DNA of 64,000 nt from positions 365,000,001 through 365,064,000 of the forward strand of contig NC_092337.1 of the NCBI RefSeq assembly GCF_046630445.1, written 5' to 3'. The position numbers and the translations under genes were made by a program. The number at the start of each line of letters is the position of its first letter. Position 1 is the stretch's first letter. Under the pieces are notes generated by a model. The model ran no database searches. It saw only the letters and a list, made by a program, of their open reading frames with translations, and was not told where the DNA came from. Below are positions 1-11,498 of this stretch, piece after piece. Origin of the DNA: Rutidosis leptorrhynchoides (lineage: Eukaryota > Streptophyta > Magnoliopsida > Asterales > Asteraceae).

Positions 1-982
1 TCCATGCAATACGTCAATATTAATTTCTATTTATTTTTTTTCACGGTAAAAGATAGAAGAAAAGAAAACGTTGAAATATTTTTCTTGATCAGACTTATTG
101 CGTGGACATGTCCGCAATAGGTAGTTTTTTTATTTTAGTTTTAAATAAAACAAAATTTATTTTTTAAAAATTAAAAAATAAAATTATAAAACTACCATTA
201 TTAATTTTTCAAATTTCATTTTTTTAAAAACAAATTCAATATTACTCCAAAATAATTTTTTTATTCCGGGAGACGTTTTGTGTGGACATGTCACAAATAA
301 ATATTTCTTGTTGTTTGATACTTGTTTTAAACTACTTTGAATTAAGATTTTTGAACTTGTAGTGAATTAGAACTTGTGAATTTGTTACCCGCTTGGATTT
401 GGTTGTTTGAAATGGATTTGGTAATTGTTCATATTGCTGTTATTGTTGGTTATATTGCGAGCAAACAAGAAAAAAGATTCAGAAAATCGGTCGGGAAGCT
501 GCAAATACAATTATGTTGTATTTACATTAATATTTTTACATGAACATGTCCACGCAACAGGTTAATTATGAAAACATTTCTTGTATGCACATGTCCAAGC
601 AACAGGTTATTTGTGACAACATTGATTGCGTGCACATGTCCACGCCATTACTTAATTGTGAGAACACTTCTTGCATGGATAAATTCAAGCTACAAGTTTA
701 TGGTAAGAATTCTATTTGCGTGGACATATTCATGCGATAGTGTTATTGTGAGAACTCTATTTGTGTGAACATGTCCACACGATAGTGTAAGTTTCATTTC
801 TTTTCCACTTTCCTTATAATTCACTTGTAGCGTGAACAATGTCCTCGCACTAGATATCTCGCGTCGAGTGGGTAGTAAGAACCTTTTTGCGTGAACATGT
901 CCATGCAAAACACCTGTTGCCTGGACATGTAGATATATTGCGTGGACATTTGTCCACGCTAAAGATCCAACTTATTGTAGTG
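1..982 (-). mobile_element. CACTA (En/Spm) transposon, terminal portion
   Basis: Read on the - strand from 982, the sequence opens with CACTACAATAAGTTGG, the CACTA-type terminus. It is followed by many inverted or direct copies of a TGGACATGTCCA-like word (near 105, 283, 545, 590, 635, 722, 766, 890, 922 and 943). CACTA elements have a short CACTA inverted terminal repeat and a subterminal zone of repeated motifs bound by the TNPA-type protein, and this stretch matches that layout. The other end lies left of the window, so neither the transposase nor the 3-bp target duplication (TAA at 983-985 would be one copy) can be verified. No transposase coding is visible here. Confidence 0.6.
545..784. 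repeat. 45-bp tandem repeat in the CACTA subterminal zone
   Basis: The word CATGTCCACGC or a degenerate form of it ends at 555, 600, 645, 690, 735 and 780, an exact 45-bp period. The left units are well conserved and the fourth and fifth are worn. Because 45 is divisible by three, the array stays open and produces spurious short ORFs with a 15-residue repeat; I do not regard them as genes. Confidence 0.75.
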
Positions 983-1404
983 TAAATAGTCGTAATATAA
1001 ATTTTAGAACTAAAAAGAAAGATAAGCAGCAGTTTAAATTGTCACAAGCACACACAAATATAACCGAATAGTTTTTTTTTTAAACTACTCGAAAAAGGGG
1101 TAATATTTTTTACCCAGATGTACACGGTCTAACAAGAATATCCCGCGACTGTTTCTAACATTTTTTCCGTGCTAGTTGTCACCCCAAGAGAGGTCAACCT
1201 CTAGACTATCTTGCTTTGCTTCGCTTGACATTGATTTAAATAGAGTTGAACTCTGAGTAAGCTTTTGCTTTGATTCGGATAAATGGATACAAATCATTTT
1301 GTAAATTATTGAAAATATGACACGATACATTTACAGATAATATCCCGTTGATCTTGGTGCTACACAGATCTAGATATATGTAGATTGGACCTTTAGGTGA
1401 ACAT
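983..1404. other. Non-coding intergenic stretch
   Basis: AT-rich DNA between the CACTA end and the Harbinger-like MITE. No coding frame or RNA gene was recognised. Confidence 0.5.
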
Positions 1405-1407
1405 TAA

Positions 1408-1809
1408 GAGTGCGTTTGATAAAACTGAATGATTTAGCGCTGAATTGTTCAGAATCTGAATGATTCAAAGCCTCTGAATAGAGTTTGTTCTGAATGAAAA
1501 TAAGCTGTTTGATAATCATTTAGAATGAACCATATAAACTGAGTAAAATTACTTTATCAAAGTGTAATATGAATAAAATATTTAATATACTTGTTAGTTA
1601 AGTGTTCAGGATAGGATTTGAAGAGAAAATTACAGAAAATTTAGGCTCTTAATGGTTAAGAGAGTGTTTCATCTCTGAATGGTTCAGCACTGAATTCTGA
1701 ACCATTCAGCACCATATGTCATTCAGAGGTTAGAAACAAACGCACTGAATGCTGAATGGTTCAGCATTCAGCACTGAATCATTTCATTAAGAGGTAAACA
1801 AACGCACCC
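1408..1809. mobile_element. Harbinger/Tourist-like MITE
   Basis: This 402-bp segment starts GAGTGCGTTTG and ends with the complement of GGGTGCGTTTG. It is flanked on both sides by TAA (1405-1407 and 1810-1812). A 3-bp TWA duplication with GGG-rich ends is typical of PIF/Harbinger elements. The interior is built from repeated TGAATGGTTCAGCAC-like words in both orientations, so it could fold into a long hairpin. It has no coding capacity and would depend on a transposase from elsewhere. Confidence 0.7.
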
Positions 1810-1828
1810 TAAACGATTTTCCATTCAG

Positions 1829-1861
1829 AGATATATGGAGATTGGACCTTTAGGTGAACAA
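1829..1861 (+). repeat. Direct repeat of the sequence left of the MITE
   Basis: AGATATATGGAGATTGGACC and the bases after it nearly duplicate positions 1372-1403, which lie just left of the MITE. The two copies of about 33 bp differ at a few bases and bracket the element plus about 17 bp. Confidence 0.7.
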
Positions 1862-1866
1862 TAAAA

Positions 1867-2268
1867 GATTTTGTATTCCGACATTTATGGACTGGTTTCA
1901 AATATAATATTCAACAATGCCAAACCAAACAAAAGACTGGCCCTACAAACAAATTCTTGAGCACAATCATGCATATTACCATTACCAATATAATTAATAG
2001 ATAAAATTTTCTTGATTAATACTATTTAATTTTTTACTTTTTACAAATCAACCCCTAACTTTCATTAAAATACAAATCGAACCCCCTACTTTATACCTAT
2101 ATTATCTATAGATTCTATTATATTGCTAAAATGATGACATCATAAAAAAACAATTTCCTTTGTTAAGAAAAATTAAAAAATAAAAAGAAAAAAATCTAAG
2201 CTATCTTGATGATGTCATTAATATTAATTAATTAATTTTTTATCCTCTAATTACCCCTAATAATGAAA
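1867..2268. other. Non-coding AT-rich stretch
   Basis: No coding frame is supportable. The word TGATGACATCAT at about 2131 and short A- and T-rich runs are the only visible structure. Confidence 0.45.
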
Positions 2269-2277
2269 AAAAAACTG

Positions 2278-3709
2278 GACAAAATTACACGGGGGGTCTC
2301 TGTGGTATGTTCAAAACTACAACCGGGGTCCAAATTTTTTTTTTTGACTTGAGGGGTCACTGTGGTATACATCTGTTTCACCGGGAGTCCAAAATGCTAC
2401 CTCCGTCAGTTCCTGCCGTTAAATACCCTCACATGCTATGTACATGAGGGTAACATTGTCATTTTAACATTTTCCATTTGCCAATGTATTTCTCTTTTCA
2501 TTTACTTGTCTCCAACAAAAGCCATCATCATCTTCACCGCCCCATCACTTTTTTCACTCTCTCTCATCTAAATAAAATCACAATATCATATTTGACCTGG
2601 AATTTTAGCAAACTTTGATCCTCAAAACAAACAAAAAGGGTATGAAAAATTGGTGTTTTTAAGCCGACAAGTGTCATGGGTGTATAAAATTATTTTAAAC
2701 AAACAAGATGAAGAAACTTACACCTTGAAGCAAAACTCATTATTTTAAACAGTCATTTTGCAAAACCCATCAGATCGTGTTTCATTCCCCATATTGAATA
2801 CCCATCAGATCTACAATGGTGAGCAGCGACGGGGGAGATGGTAACAGAGTGATAAGAGATTTGTTGTTGTTAGTGACCATGAAGATGCTTGACCGGAGAG
2901 GACGGGAAACGATGAAGACTCCGATGATGAAGATTCGGTTAAGAACAAGGTCTATGTGTAAGATAATTAAATTATAAATTACTCGATTAGATGCGGCTAT
3001 ACCCAATTGGTTTTCATTGATTGATGCAATTTTTTTTAACTATCATCGCTCCTTTAACATATTAAAATGCACAAAGTGGGGGTAAAGTAACGATAAGATT
3101 CTGATTAATGCCTTGTATTTGATTCTTACTTGAGGGTAGAAATACTTTATCTAAAATTATTGTCATGATTTGATTTTAACTTTAAAGTTGTGATTGGGTT
3201 TTGATTTAGTGATTTGTGTTTAGGTGGTTTTGATTTAGGGTTCCAAAAATTGTTGGTGTGTCTTTGCAGGTTGGGGATGAAAAAAGTTCAGTAAATTAGA
3301 TTGGAGAGGAACTAATAAAATGTCGAAAATAGTTGTCCCCACGAGTTCCATTTATTCCGACAAGTTCATTTCAAAGAAATGAAGTGTTTAATTTGGTTTT
3401 GAATCTGATTCCTTTAAATTAATTTGTTATGAATTTGTTATGCGTAGGGTAAAAAGATAGTGGGTGAAGAGTAACATAGATGGGTAATAAAGAGAAAAAT
3501 AAAAAGGAAAGTAAAAAATCTAAACTGACCATTTTGCCCTCACATGCATAGCACATGACAGGATTTGACTAACGGATCTGACGTCTGTTAGTGACTTGGA
3601 CTCTCAGTGAAACAGATGCATACCATAGTGACCCCTCAAGTCAAAAAAATTCTTTTGAACTCCGCTTGTAGTTTTGAACATACCACAGGGACCCCCGTGT
3701 AATTTTGTC
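2278..3709. mobile_element. Mutator-like (MULE) non-autonomous element
   Basis: The ends are long inverted repeats. GACAAAATTACACGGGGG at 2278 is mirrored at 3709, and the similarity continues inward about 190 bp through matching words such as GACTTGAGGGGTCACT and ACATCTGTTTCAC. The element (1432 bp) is flanked by a perfect 9-bp duplication, AAAAAACTG, at 2269-2277 and 3710-3718. Nine-base duplications with long inverted ends are the signature of the Mutator superfamily. The interior has no transposase. A G/A-rich open stretch of about 53 codons at 2817-2978 could be a captured gene fragment, but I cannot name it. Confidence 0.85.
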
Positions 3710-3718
3710 AAAAAACTG

Positions 3719-6700
3719 ACGTCTCCCATATATATACTCCTTATATCGTAATATAATCATCTTCTAAAATCAAACCTATACGATTAAAGCTGCCTAACAC
3801 CCTATCAAGAACACCATCGAAAATCTTCTTCATCTTCAGTTTATCATTTTCGTTCTTCTGGGTTCCGATTTCTCAATTCAATATCTAGGTTTTCTTCATC
3901 TCACAATTTTTAGGGTTTTTTCATGTTCTATAATGATTTAACTTATGCATTTTCTTTAATATCTTTTTTACGATTATGCTTCTGTCTGTACATATTACGA
4001 TTATAGATCTACTTATATGGTTTTAATTTTGAAGGTTTAGGTTTTCAATTGGGAAAAGTTGACAACAACACCCTAAAATATCAAATTTAAAAGTTCGTGG
4101 TGAAGCTAATTGGCTTTTCTGTCACTAAATTGCCCACAGGTAATCTCACTTTTTCTGCCTTTTCGTCGTCTCTCTCCTTTTCTTGATTAGTTATTTTTCC
4201 TTTTTTGGACCTTAATGTTATATATTTTTGCCAGTGCGATGTTTTAGCTGAAGTTTCTTCCTGAAGGTAAGTTGTAGTGCTTTCTTTTTTGTGGATTTAA
4301 GTCGTAGTATAGTTTTTTTTTTCTTTTCTCTTTGACTTAGGTGGTAGAAGATAGATAAATTTTGCAGTGAAATAGGTAAGGTAATAATTTGGTTTCCTGT
4401 TTGACTCAAAATGCATATCAGGTGGTAGAAGATTAATGAATTTTGTAGTGATATATCTTTCAATATATGTGGCAATTCATCGTTTTATATGCACATCAAG
4501 TGTTTGACAAAATGACCAAATGAATAACTATAACGTCTTAGCGCATGATAATATACATTAGTGTTCGATTTGTATTTTTCTTGGTGATGTCTCTTTCTTT
4601 TGGTGCAACTTTAAGGCTGTATATAAACTTATTTTTGAAAATAGAGGTAATGAATTGACGTTATTTTAATATGATCTTGTGGGTTTGCAGGGCGCAGATA
4701 GTTGGTTGTAGCTATTTATAACCTGGCTAATCGTTGTGTGCCCGAATCCAGTACAAATTCCAACTGGTGTGGTATTATGTATTTTTTTAATCAGTTGCCG
4801 GTGTATTGACCTGCCCCAAGTCGTCGTGTACCCACAACTACCCGTTTGATCATTTTTCAACCTCCCAGTTTTTCTATCTCTAGATTTATTGTAGTAATTT
4901 CATTTGTGGCATGTTTAGTAGTACTGTTCATATGTTTCAGAAAGTAAAAGATGACGATGCTGCTGTTGTGGATCAACTTAAGGGTATTGAGTCTGAAGTT
5001 AAAGGTTTTCTTTCAGTGACACGAAGAATGCTATTAACTCAATGTGAGGAGTTCTGTTTTCAAGTTCCCTTTAAAACTTGGAACATTTAAATCTTAAGGC
5101 TGCCGAAAAAACCTGGAACATTGGCGCCTTCTCCATTGTCCAATACAAATCAATCATCTCTGATATATTTTTTTTTTGAACGGCATCATCTCTGAATAAT
5201 TAAGCTGTTTTACACACCCGCAACTGTTTTATATACATATAAACCAACAGAAAGCACGACTCAAACTTCAAGTCTATCAACCTTTTGAAAGGCATCATCT
5301 TTGTTTTACATTCTGAATTTCTATACATATAGAGATTATGATTGATTTGATTTATGATTTAATCATTCGCATTGTAAGTATTCTTTCATGTTTTTGTATT
5401 TTATAGGGTTGTTTGTCTACACTGTAACCTTCTATTAGACATAGTGACTCGAGTCAAAATATGCATCATCTTGGCGCACTCCTGGTGTTTGATAAAATGC
5501 CTCTAAGAATAATTAATGAATTGGTTGTTTTGAAGAAATAACGTTGCTTAACGAACTCAACTTGCAGGTTTGTATTTGGTTCTCATCTTCTTTTACTTTT
5601 ACATTATTATAATTATTAATTTCATGCCTCGGTTTATATAATGATTTCGTTTATAGTTCTTGGATATATAACAATTGATTCTTATAGTAAATGATGTTTT
5701 TGATCTCTACGAGGAGGTAATTAATACAATGAATATGTAGTTGTTATTTTTGTTGAAAGTTTGAGTAGGTTCAAGTTTTTAATTAATACTGTAATTAAGG
5801 TTGTATATCAGGGTTTTAACCATTTGTATACAAATTGATCATGATTGTTGATGTGGGTTTGTATTCATTTTCCCTGTTACTGGAAAAACTCTTAATTAAC
5901 TTTATATTTTTTTCTTGAAACCTTTTGTATTTTCATCATCCATATTCCTAAAGTTATCATCATTGTATTTGCAATCATCACTTATGTTTCAATCAAGTTG
6001 CCTTTGTTAGTTGTTTAAGCTTTATGACAAAGGTTAATATCAAGTTTTGTTAGTAGCATTTGAAAATTACAATACGAATTTTTTATTATGGAAAATCCAA
6101 CTTCTAATTTAGTAGATAGTGAAACTAAAAGTTTCTGCTACTTATTATGCAGGCTTCCAAACCCTCGAGGAGCTAAATTACAGGATATGTCTCCAAAGGT
6201 ACTATGTATGACATAATTGCAATTGTTACTCATAATTCATTTGGTCTTGTTATAATTAGTTAACAATTACATGAGGGCTTCGGGTCTCTTGAAATGTGTC
6301 CAGTACATAGTTTTGATGTGTTGATTGCTAGCAGTAATTAAAGTAGCCCTTTGGTGATATATGTAGCTTTACTGCTCTCTTTGGATTAATCTTACTCATA
6401 TGAATCATGTACTACGCAGAATAAATCAAGAAAAATTGTTGCGTTTCACAAATTAAATTGTAGAATGATATATTTTATTCTTTATAATAATTTCAAAAAG
6501 AAACAGATGATTTAATTTCAATCGGCATTTTGAAAGAATTTTGGCCAAGGATTCCCGATAATATAGGATTAGATATACATGAAGTATAATGCAAAAGTTT
6601 TATTTAATTTATGTGTATACAACACATAAAGCATATTTGGTTGTGTATGGCTAAAAGTGGTTGTGTACGGATCATCACCCTTACAAAAAAAACAATCCAT

Positions 6701-6826
6701 CATTGATGCATCTCTTTTTTTTTTTTCTCATGTTCTTCTCATGTATTTTCTAAACTTATAATTATATCAATCACACATTTCCACCAAGTTTATAATTGAT
6801 CTTTTTAAACAATGGTTTTTAACCTA
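3719..6826. other. Gene-poor region with exon-like scraps, possibly a Helitron body
   Basis: No long frame is present. Several short pieces look like exons between plausible splice sites: 4938-5090, and a 48-base piece near 6154-6201 between TGCAG and GTACTATG. A pyrimidine-rich, UTR-like stretch lies at 3780-3900. With the Helitron-type 3' hairpins at 6827-7234 these may be captured gene fragments, but I could not locate a 5' TC terminus, so the assignment is a guess. Confidence 0.3.
4938..5090 (+). pseudogene. Exon-like fragment of an unidentified gene
   Basis: After a polypyrimidine-TTTCAG acceptor at about 4938 a frame of about 50 codons opens with KVKDDDAAVVDQLKGIESEV and ends at a TAA near 5090. 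The composition is unlike the surrounding AT-rich DNA: many Asp, Glu and Lys residues and a plausible helical pattern. No start codon or further exons can be linked. I do not recognise the family. It may be a fragment captured by a Helitron or the relic of a host gene. Confidence 0.3.
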
Positions 6827-6856
6827 ACCCGTGAATTCACGGGTCATTTCACTAGT
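6827..6856 (+). other. Helitron-type 3' end (hairpin plus CTAGT)
   Basis: ACCCGTGAATTCACGGGT is a perfect 18-base palindrome (6827-6844), followed after 7 bases by CTAGT (6852-6856). A hairpin just before CTRRT is the 3' signature of Helitrons. The next base is A, not the usual T, which lowers confidence. Confidence 0.4.
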
Positions 6857-6972
6857 AAATTATTATTTATCCCATCACTAACATCAAAAACACCCACCAC
6901 GCTTTACCGGCTTCTACACTGCGCTCAAACAGTAGGACCCACATAGGCCACTACTGTGCTACATTTTTTTTT

Positions 6973-7165
6973 CTCCAACGATAAAAGAAGCAACTTTCTT
7001 AAAAGGAACAACCCTTCAATGCTACCAAAAGATGTCGAAAAACATTTTTTTTTTACAAAATAGATCAACTAACTCTAACGCTAAAAGAAGCAACTTTTAC
7101 AAAAGGAACAACACTTCAATGTTAGATGTCGAAAAAAATTCTTTTTTACAAAATAGATGCACAAA
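6973..7165 (+). repeat. Two tandem copies of an about 100-bp unit
   Basis: Both copies run from CTCCAACGATAAAAGAAGC or CTCTAACGCTAAAAGAAGC through GATGTCGAAAAA to TTTACAAAATAGAT, with small differences. They lie just upstream of a Helitron-type terminus. Confidence 0.65.
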
Positions 7166-7199
7166 AGGAAAGATTTTTTTTTAACTCGCATTTAAAACG

Positions 7200-7234
7200 G
7201 AGTCCCGGCGCGAAGCGAGGGCTCCACAACTAGT
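7200..7234 (+). other. Helitron 3' terminus
   Basis: A GC-rich hairpin (GGAGTCCC pairing with GGGCTCC, loop rich in GCG, 7199-7222) is followed by CTAGT at 7230-7234 and then T. Hairpin, CTRRT and a following T are the three marks of a Helitron 3' end. The 5' end was not found. Confidence 0.55.
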
Positions 7235-7340
7235 TAATAATAAATACATAGGAATCCACAAAAAATATTATTTTAGTTGTTAATAGTTTCCGGATCTTTT
7301 AGAATTTTCTGCTAACATATGATCCTCATCATTATATATA

Positions 7341-7591
7341 CTATATGCGCCTCAATTTTACATTCTCTGTGTTCTTGTTGACTTTTCAATTCTTTTTTTA
7401 TCAACTTTACTTAAAAATGTTTTTATTTATATTATGTATTATTTGATAAAATTCATATTTGTATTGAATTTTAAACGTCTTTTATAAATTTATTGAAATA
7501 ATATATCATACAAACAAATTTATTCTAAGTCAAAGTTAGTAAAAAAAATTTGAAAAGTCAAGTAGAATATATTAAATTAAGAAGGAGGGAG
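7341..7591. mobile_element. Stowaway-like MITE
   Basis: The right end, read on the - strand, is CTCCCTCCTTCTTAATTT, the classic Stowaway/Tc1-mariner start, and TA follows at 7592-7593. The left end at 7341 is worn, but the inner part (TTGACTTTTCAATTCTTTTT) mirrors the right arm over about 70 bp. The element is about 251 bp with no coding potential. Confidence 0.5.
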
Positions 7592-7610
7592 TATATATAT
7601 ATATATATAA

Positions 7611-7640
7611 ATTAGTTTATAACCCGCGAATTCGTGAGCT
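7611..7640 (-). other. Helitron-like 3' end on the - strand
   Basis: Read on the - strand, an imperfect palindrome around CACGAATTCGCGGG is followed by TTATAAA and then CTAAT (7615-7611) and T. This fits hairpin plus CTRRT. It resembles the 6827 hairpin in core sequence, so the two may be related termini in opposite orientation. Confidence 0.35.
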
Positions 7641-8062
7641 ATAAAAATAAAAAACTTTGTTATAAATTATAGTTTACAGATGTTTATATTATAAATTATA
7701 CTGTATTTAACAAACAAACTTCCGTGTCAAAGAAGGTAAGTTGTATGTATTGTTTGAAAACTATACATAAAAAAAAAAAGATAAAAAAAAAACGAATGAA
7801 AGTTGTATGTATTGACCGCTTTTACTTTGAACCAGTTGAAATATATAATAACAGCCCAGATGGATCCACTCATATATAATTTGATAGATAGATATTGCCA
7901 CTTGATATAGATCATACCATAACAAAAGCAACACACAATATGTCTATATTTTATAGCCTTAAAAATGGGGATGACGAGGTTTCAAATACTAAAATACCCA
8001 ACTCAAGACAACATATTACTAATTGAATCGCAAACGTATATATCACAATATATCAGTAGTAA
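7641..8062. other. Non-coding stretch before element A
   Basis: AT-rich with no supportable gene. The bases AGTAA at 8058-8062 would be the left target duplication of element A; its right copy lies outside the window. Confidence 0.4.
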
Positions 8063-8685
8063 TGATACGCATATCCGCAAGACTATGCGGATTGCGCATC
8101 CAAAGCCCTAGAACGCACATAAACTGCCATGTAAGGCATGTGGCACGGGTATAGCCGCACATGATGCGCCTATACCATCTGATGCGAGTTTCGTATACTT
8201 GCACAGGGGTCCGGTACATTCTAGAAGCATGTACGGTATAATCAATTCGGATTCTCTTCCTTAAATAATGAAAGTTAGTTAAGGATAAGATTGCATTTAA
8301 TTAGGGAAGAGATTCTATTGAAACCCTAATTCATGAGCCTATAAATACATAGCTCATAAACCCTAATACGGATATACATTCATTCGTTTACTCATACGTA
8401 AACCACAACATACAAATCTCTATCGTACGAACAAAGCTTCTTACGATCTCTAAAGACTTTCAGGTATGTCTCGAACTATAAAACCTTCATATCTTTTGGG
8501 CCACTCAACCTCGTATGCTAGGTTGTTGGTGGACTCTCAAAATTGACCACCCTGTCGGAATCGAAGCGATACCGATATGGGTTATCCACGACAAAGCGTC
8601 GGAGGTTCGAATGTTGTTAGTCCTTAAATCCCATTATGCACTCAAGTGTAGGTTCACCTTGACCCCGTAAAAATATGCTTGATCA
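8063..8685 (+). repeat. 5' LTR of element A
   Basis: The 623-bp segment begins TGATACGC and ends TTGATCA, the TG...CA form of an LTR, and is followed at once by a primer-binding site. A TATA-like word, CTATAAATA, sits at about 8340, consistent with a U3 promoter. The matching 3' LTR is not in the window, so the boundaries rest on the ends and the primer site only. Confidence 0.75.
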
Positions 8686-8687
8686 TT

Positions 8688-8705
8688 TGGCGCCATCCGT
8701 GGGAC
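8688..8705 (+). other. Primer-binding site of element A
   Basis: TGGCGCCATCCGTGGGAC starts two bases after the LTR. TGGCGCC-starting primer sites are common in plant Tat/Athila elements and pair with a tRNA 3' end. The exact tRNA was not checked. Confidence 0.7.
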
Positions 8706-8826
8706 CGGTTATAAGAAACAAAGAAGATTGGAATTTATGTTGTATATGTATTGTACGTACCTTTTTTCCATAAAACTTTTTGTTTAACTAATCGGTCACT
8801 TTCAGGTTTTTTTATTGTTAGCAAGA

Positions 8827-10530
8827 ATGGGTGGAGGAAGTAAGAGTGCAAATAATCAAGGGCGATCGGACTCTCCAGGAAGTCCAGGGTTTCAAACACC
8901 TACGGCGACTGTTACGAACACACCGTCGACGCCGCCAGCACCAACCAAAGGCACATCAAAGTCTCCATCAACACCAAATGTTGGAACAGGGCCGGTTACA
9001 TCAGAAACTGTCCTGAATGAGTCATCTAAGGGATGGTGACACACTCCCGATGGAAGTTTACTGGAAACGGGAACTGGTTTTAAACCATTTGAGGATCTGT
9101 CACTAAAAATTCTGAGCTTTGGTTCTCCAAGCGAAACGGTTCCACCAGGCTTTAAAGTTAAAACTACCTTTGTGGGTACAATACCAATTATCACCTCGGT
9201 TGAACCTGAAACACCGATTGAAAGGGTCACTACCGAGAAAGCTCAGGAAAGAATCAGGCAGATGGGTCTGAGAAATCCAGATGGTTCATACATCATGCTG
9301 ACACCACAACAAGGGTCAATAACGCGTGCGTCTCTGCAATCAGTCCATACTGTTGCAAACAATCAATATAGCGGAACGCACTATACCGCAACCCAGTCAA
9401 ATAGCTTCATATCTCAATTACAGCAAGTCGCGCCACCACACTTGGCACCCGCTTTCAATGAGCCAGCGCGGGTACAAGAGTTTATGAGCAATTGGTTTGC
9501 AGTGATGCAAGGGCAAAAAGCTAAGCAAAGTCTTGAGTTAGCTCCTACAACAGAAAATTTTGTGCCGCACATCGCCAATCATCCCTTCACAGTTGCACCG
9601 GTGTTGCCTCTAACACTCGGAAGTTATGATGGGTTATCAGATCCGGATGACTTTTTACAAAAATTTGAAGGAACTGCAAGAACACACAGTTGGGGTGATG
9701 CAGTAGCATGTCATATGCTACCAATTGTGTTGCAAGGAGTGGCAAGGGAATGGTTCAATAATTTGCCAGCCCAAAGCATTACAAGTTTTGCGGATTTGCG
9801 CTCAAGATTTTTATTGAACTTTCACAATTTGCGCGCACGCAAAAGAACATATGTCGAATGTCATGACATTAAGCAGAAATCGAAAGAGAGCTTGGGAGAA
9901 ATAATAGACAGATATACCAAAGAGGTGGCTAAGATACAAGACTTGCCAGAAAGCCAGAAGGTGTCCGACTTTATTCATTGTATTGATACTGACAGACACC
10001 TGTCTTTATGGCAACGGTTACGAAGAAGAGTGCCCGAAACCTTCGAGGAAGCCGTAAAGAAACGCATGATTACATGCGGGCACAAGAAGATATCAAGCAG
10101 AATTGCGGAAATACCTCTTCAAACATGGACATCGATGATGATTATTATCGAGTGCAGGGAAGAGGTTCGGAGTCTGGTAAACGTTATGGTGGTAATGGCC
10201 AACCTAGGAGTGGTACCTATCATAATGATAAAGTATCGCAAGTTCAACAACAATAAAAGGGGCGGAAGCCAGAGGTTCAAAAGCAGCCACACTGAAAATG
10301 TTGCGTTAATAAAATCCTCACAAAAACACCAAAAGAAATATTGGCTACAGAGGCAGTGTGCAAAAGCTTCGAACCCCTAGTACCTTTGTCGAAGTATGAA
10401 AACAGAGACAAAAGCAAATTTTGTGATTTTCACGATGATTACGGTCATGAGACCAATGAATGTCGGCACTTAATTGAAAGAGTGGTTGCTGAACTCAAAA
10501 AAGGAAGATTGCAACACTTGAAGAAAACGC
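8827..10530 (+). pseudogene. Element A gag (broken)
   Basis: The capsid/nucleocapsid polyprotein of the Tat-like element packages retrotransposon RNA in virus-like particles. The chosen start ATG at 8827 begins MGGGSKSANNQG. The frame is stopped by TGA at 9037-9039 but continues in the same frame past 9172. The retrotransposon gag core is visible at about 9640-9990, with PIVLQGVAREWFNNLPAQSI and later a KQKSKESLGEIIDRYTKEV segment. A frameshift near 10060 moves the rest into the +2 frame, which stops at about 10256. The C-terminal Tat-type Cys/His segment (KFCDFHDDYGHETNEC) appears in yet another frame at 10420-10465. Several independent breaks mean no functional product. Confidence 0.75.
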
Positions 10531-10546
10531 AAGAGCACAAGCCGAC

Positions 10547-11002
10547 ATGCCAAAGGGAGAAAAGGAATATACGTGGCAAAAGAAGAATGAGGGAAAGGAA
10601 ATGGATAAAACCATAAACATGGTAACCAGCGGACGGATAAATCAGAGGCGCAAGTTAGAGGTATCTGAGGAATGGGAAAATACTCCCATCACATTCTCGT
10701 CCATAGCACAGGAACCCTCAGATGCGCTCATTACGATTAAAGGACGTGTCAAAAGTTGCGAGTACATCATCAAGCGATTGCATGTAGATACCGGTTGCGG
10801 TGTTGATATAATGTACGAACACTGTTTCCGCTTGCTGCCGGGGGCTGTGCGAGCCAAGTTAGTGGCTCCTAACACTGCGTTATCAGGATTTTCTGGAGAG
10901 TCCGCATGGCCAATCGGGATCATCGAATTAGAGCTGGAGCTGGTGGACGATGATAATAAGGAATTAGTGAGAAGCACGACAGTAGAATTTGCCGTCGTAA
11001 GG
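10547..11002 (+). pseudogene. Element A aspartic protease (interrupted by solo LTR)
   Basis: Retropepsin-like domain that would cut the gag-pol polyprotein. The active-site region reads HVDTGCGVDIMYEHCF, where Tat elements usually have D-[ST]-G-[SA]-[SA]; Asp-Thr-Gly is kept but the next positions are odd. The frame runs through LELELVDDDNKELVRSTTVE to FAVVR and is then cut by LTR B. The sequence resumes in the same frame at 13674 after the target duplication, where the typical end of the protease (a Y-N-A-x-L-G-R-x-T-L motif) is found. The break is therefore purely the insertion. Confidence 0.75.
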
Positions 11003-11498
11003 TGTAACGACCCGGATTTTTCCGATCGTTTTATACTTATGAGATTAATATTTACATAAAATAAACCTTACCAACATGATAAGCAATCCAAACTGATGAG
11101 ACTTATGTTTTTGAAAAGAGTTTCACACAACGTTTGACCGTCCAATTTGACCGATGATATCACGAACTATATAACACACGATAATTATACGATTATGTAT
11201 ATGTACATATCTATACATATTTAACATGATTTAAGGATGGTTTAACATTTCATTGTGAACTAACAACAATGAGTTATAAGTATACTTTGAGACCACTAAC
11301 TTAAGTTTTCAAAACGATAACTATATGTAACATTCTTTAACATATATACTTACAATATATAATGTGTTGGTGATCTATGTCACCAATATGATTTAAGTGT
11401 AATGGGATTAATTTGTAACCAAAATAATCTTGATAAATATCGAACAAGTTTGGGGAAGTGTGGAGTGCACACTTGTTTGAACTTATCTTGATTATGAC

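Noticed and set aside
540..768. Short repeated-peptide ORFs in the 45-bp array
   Set aside because: The period is a multiple of three, so open frames arise automatically, and two overlapping frames are both open.
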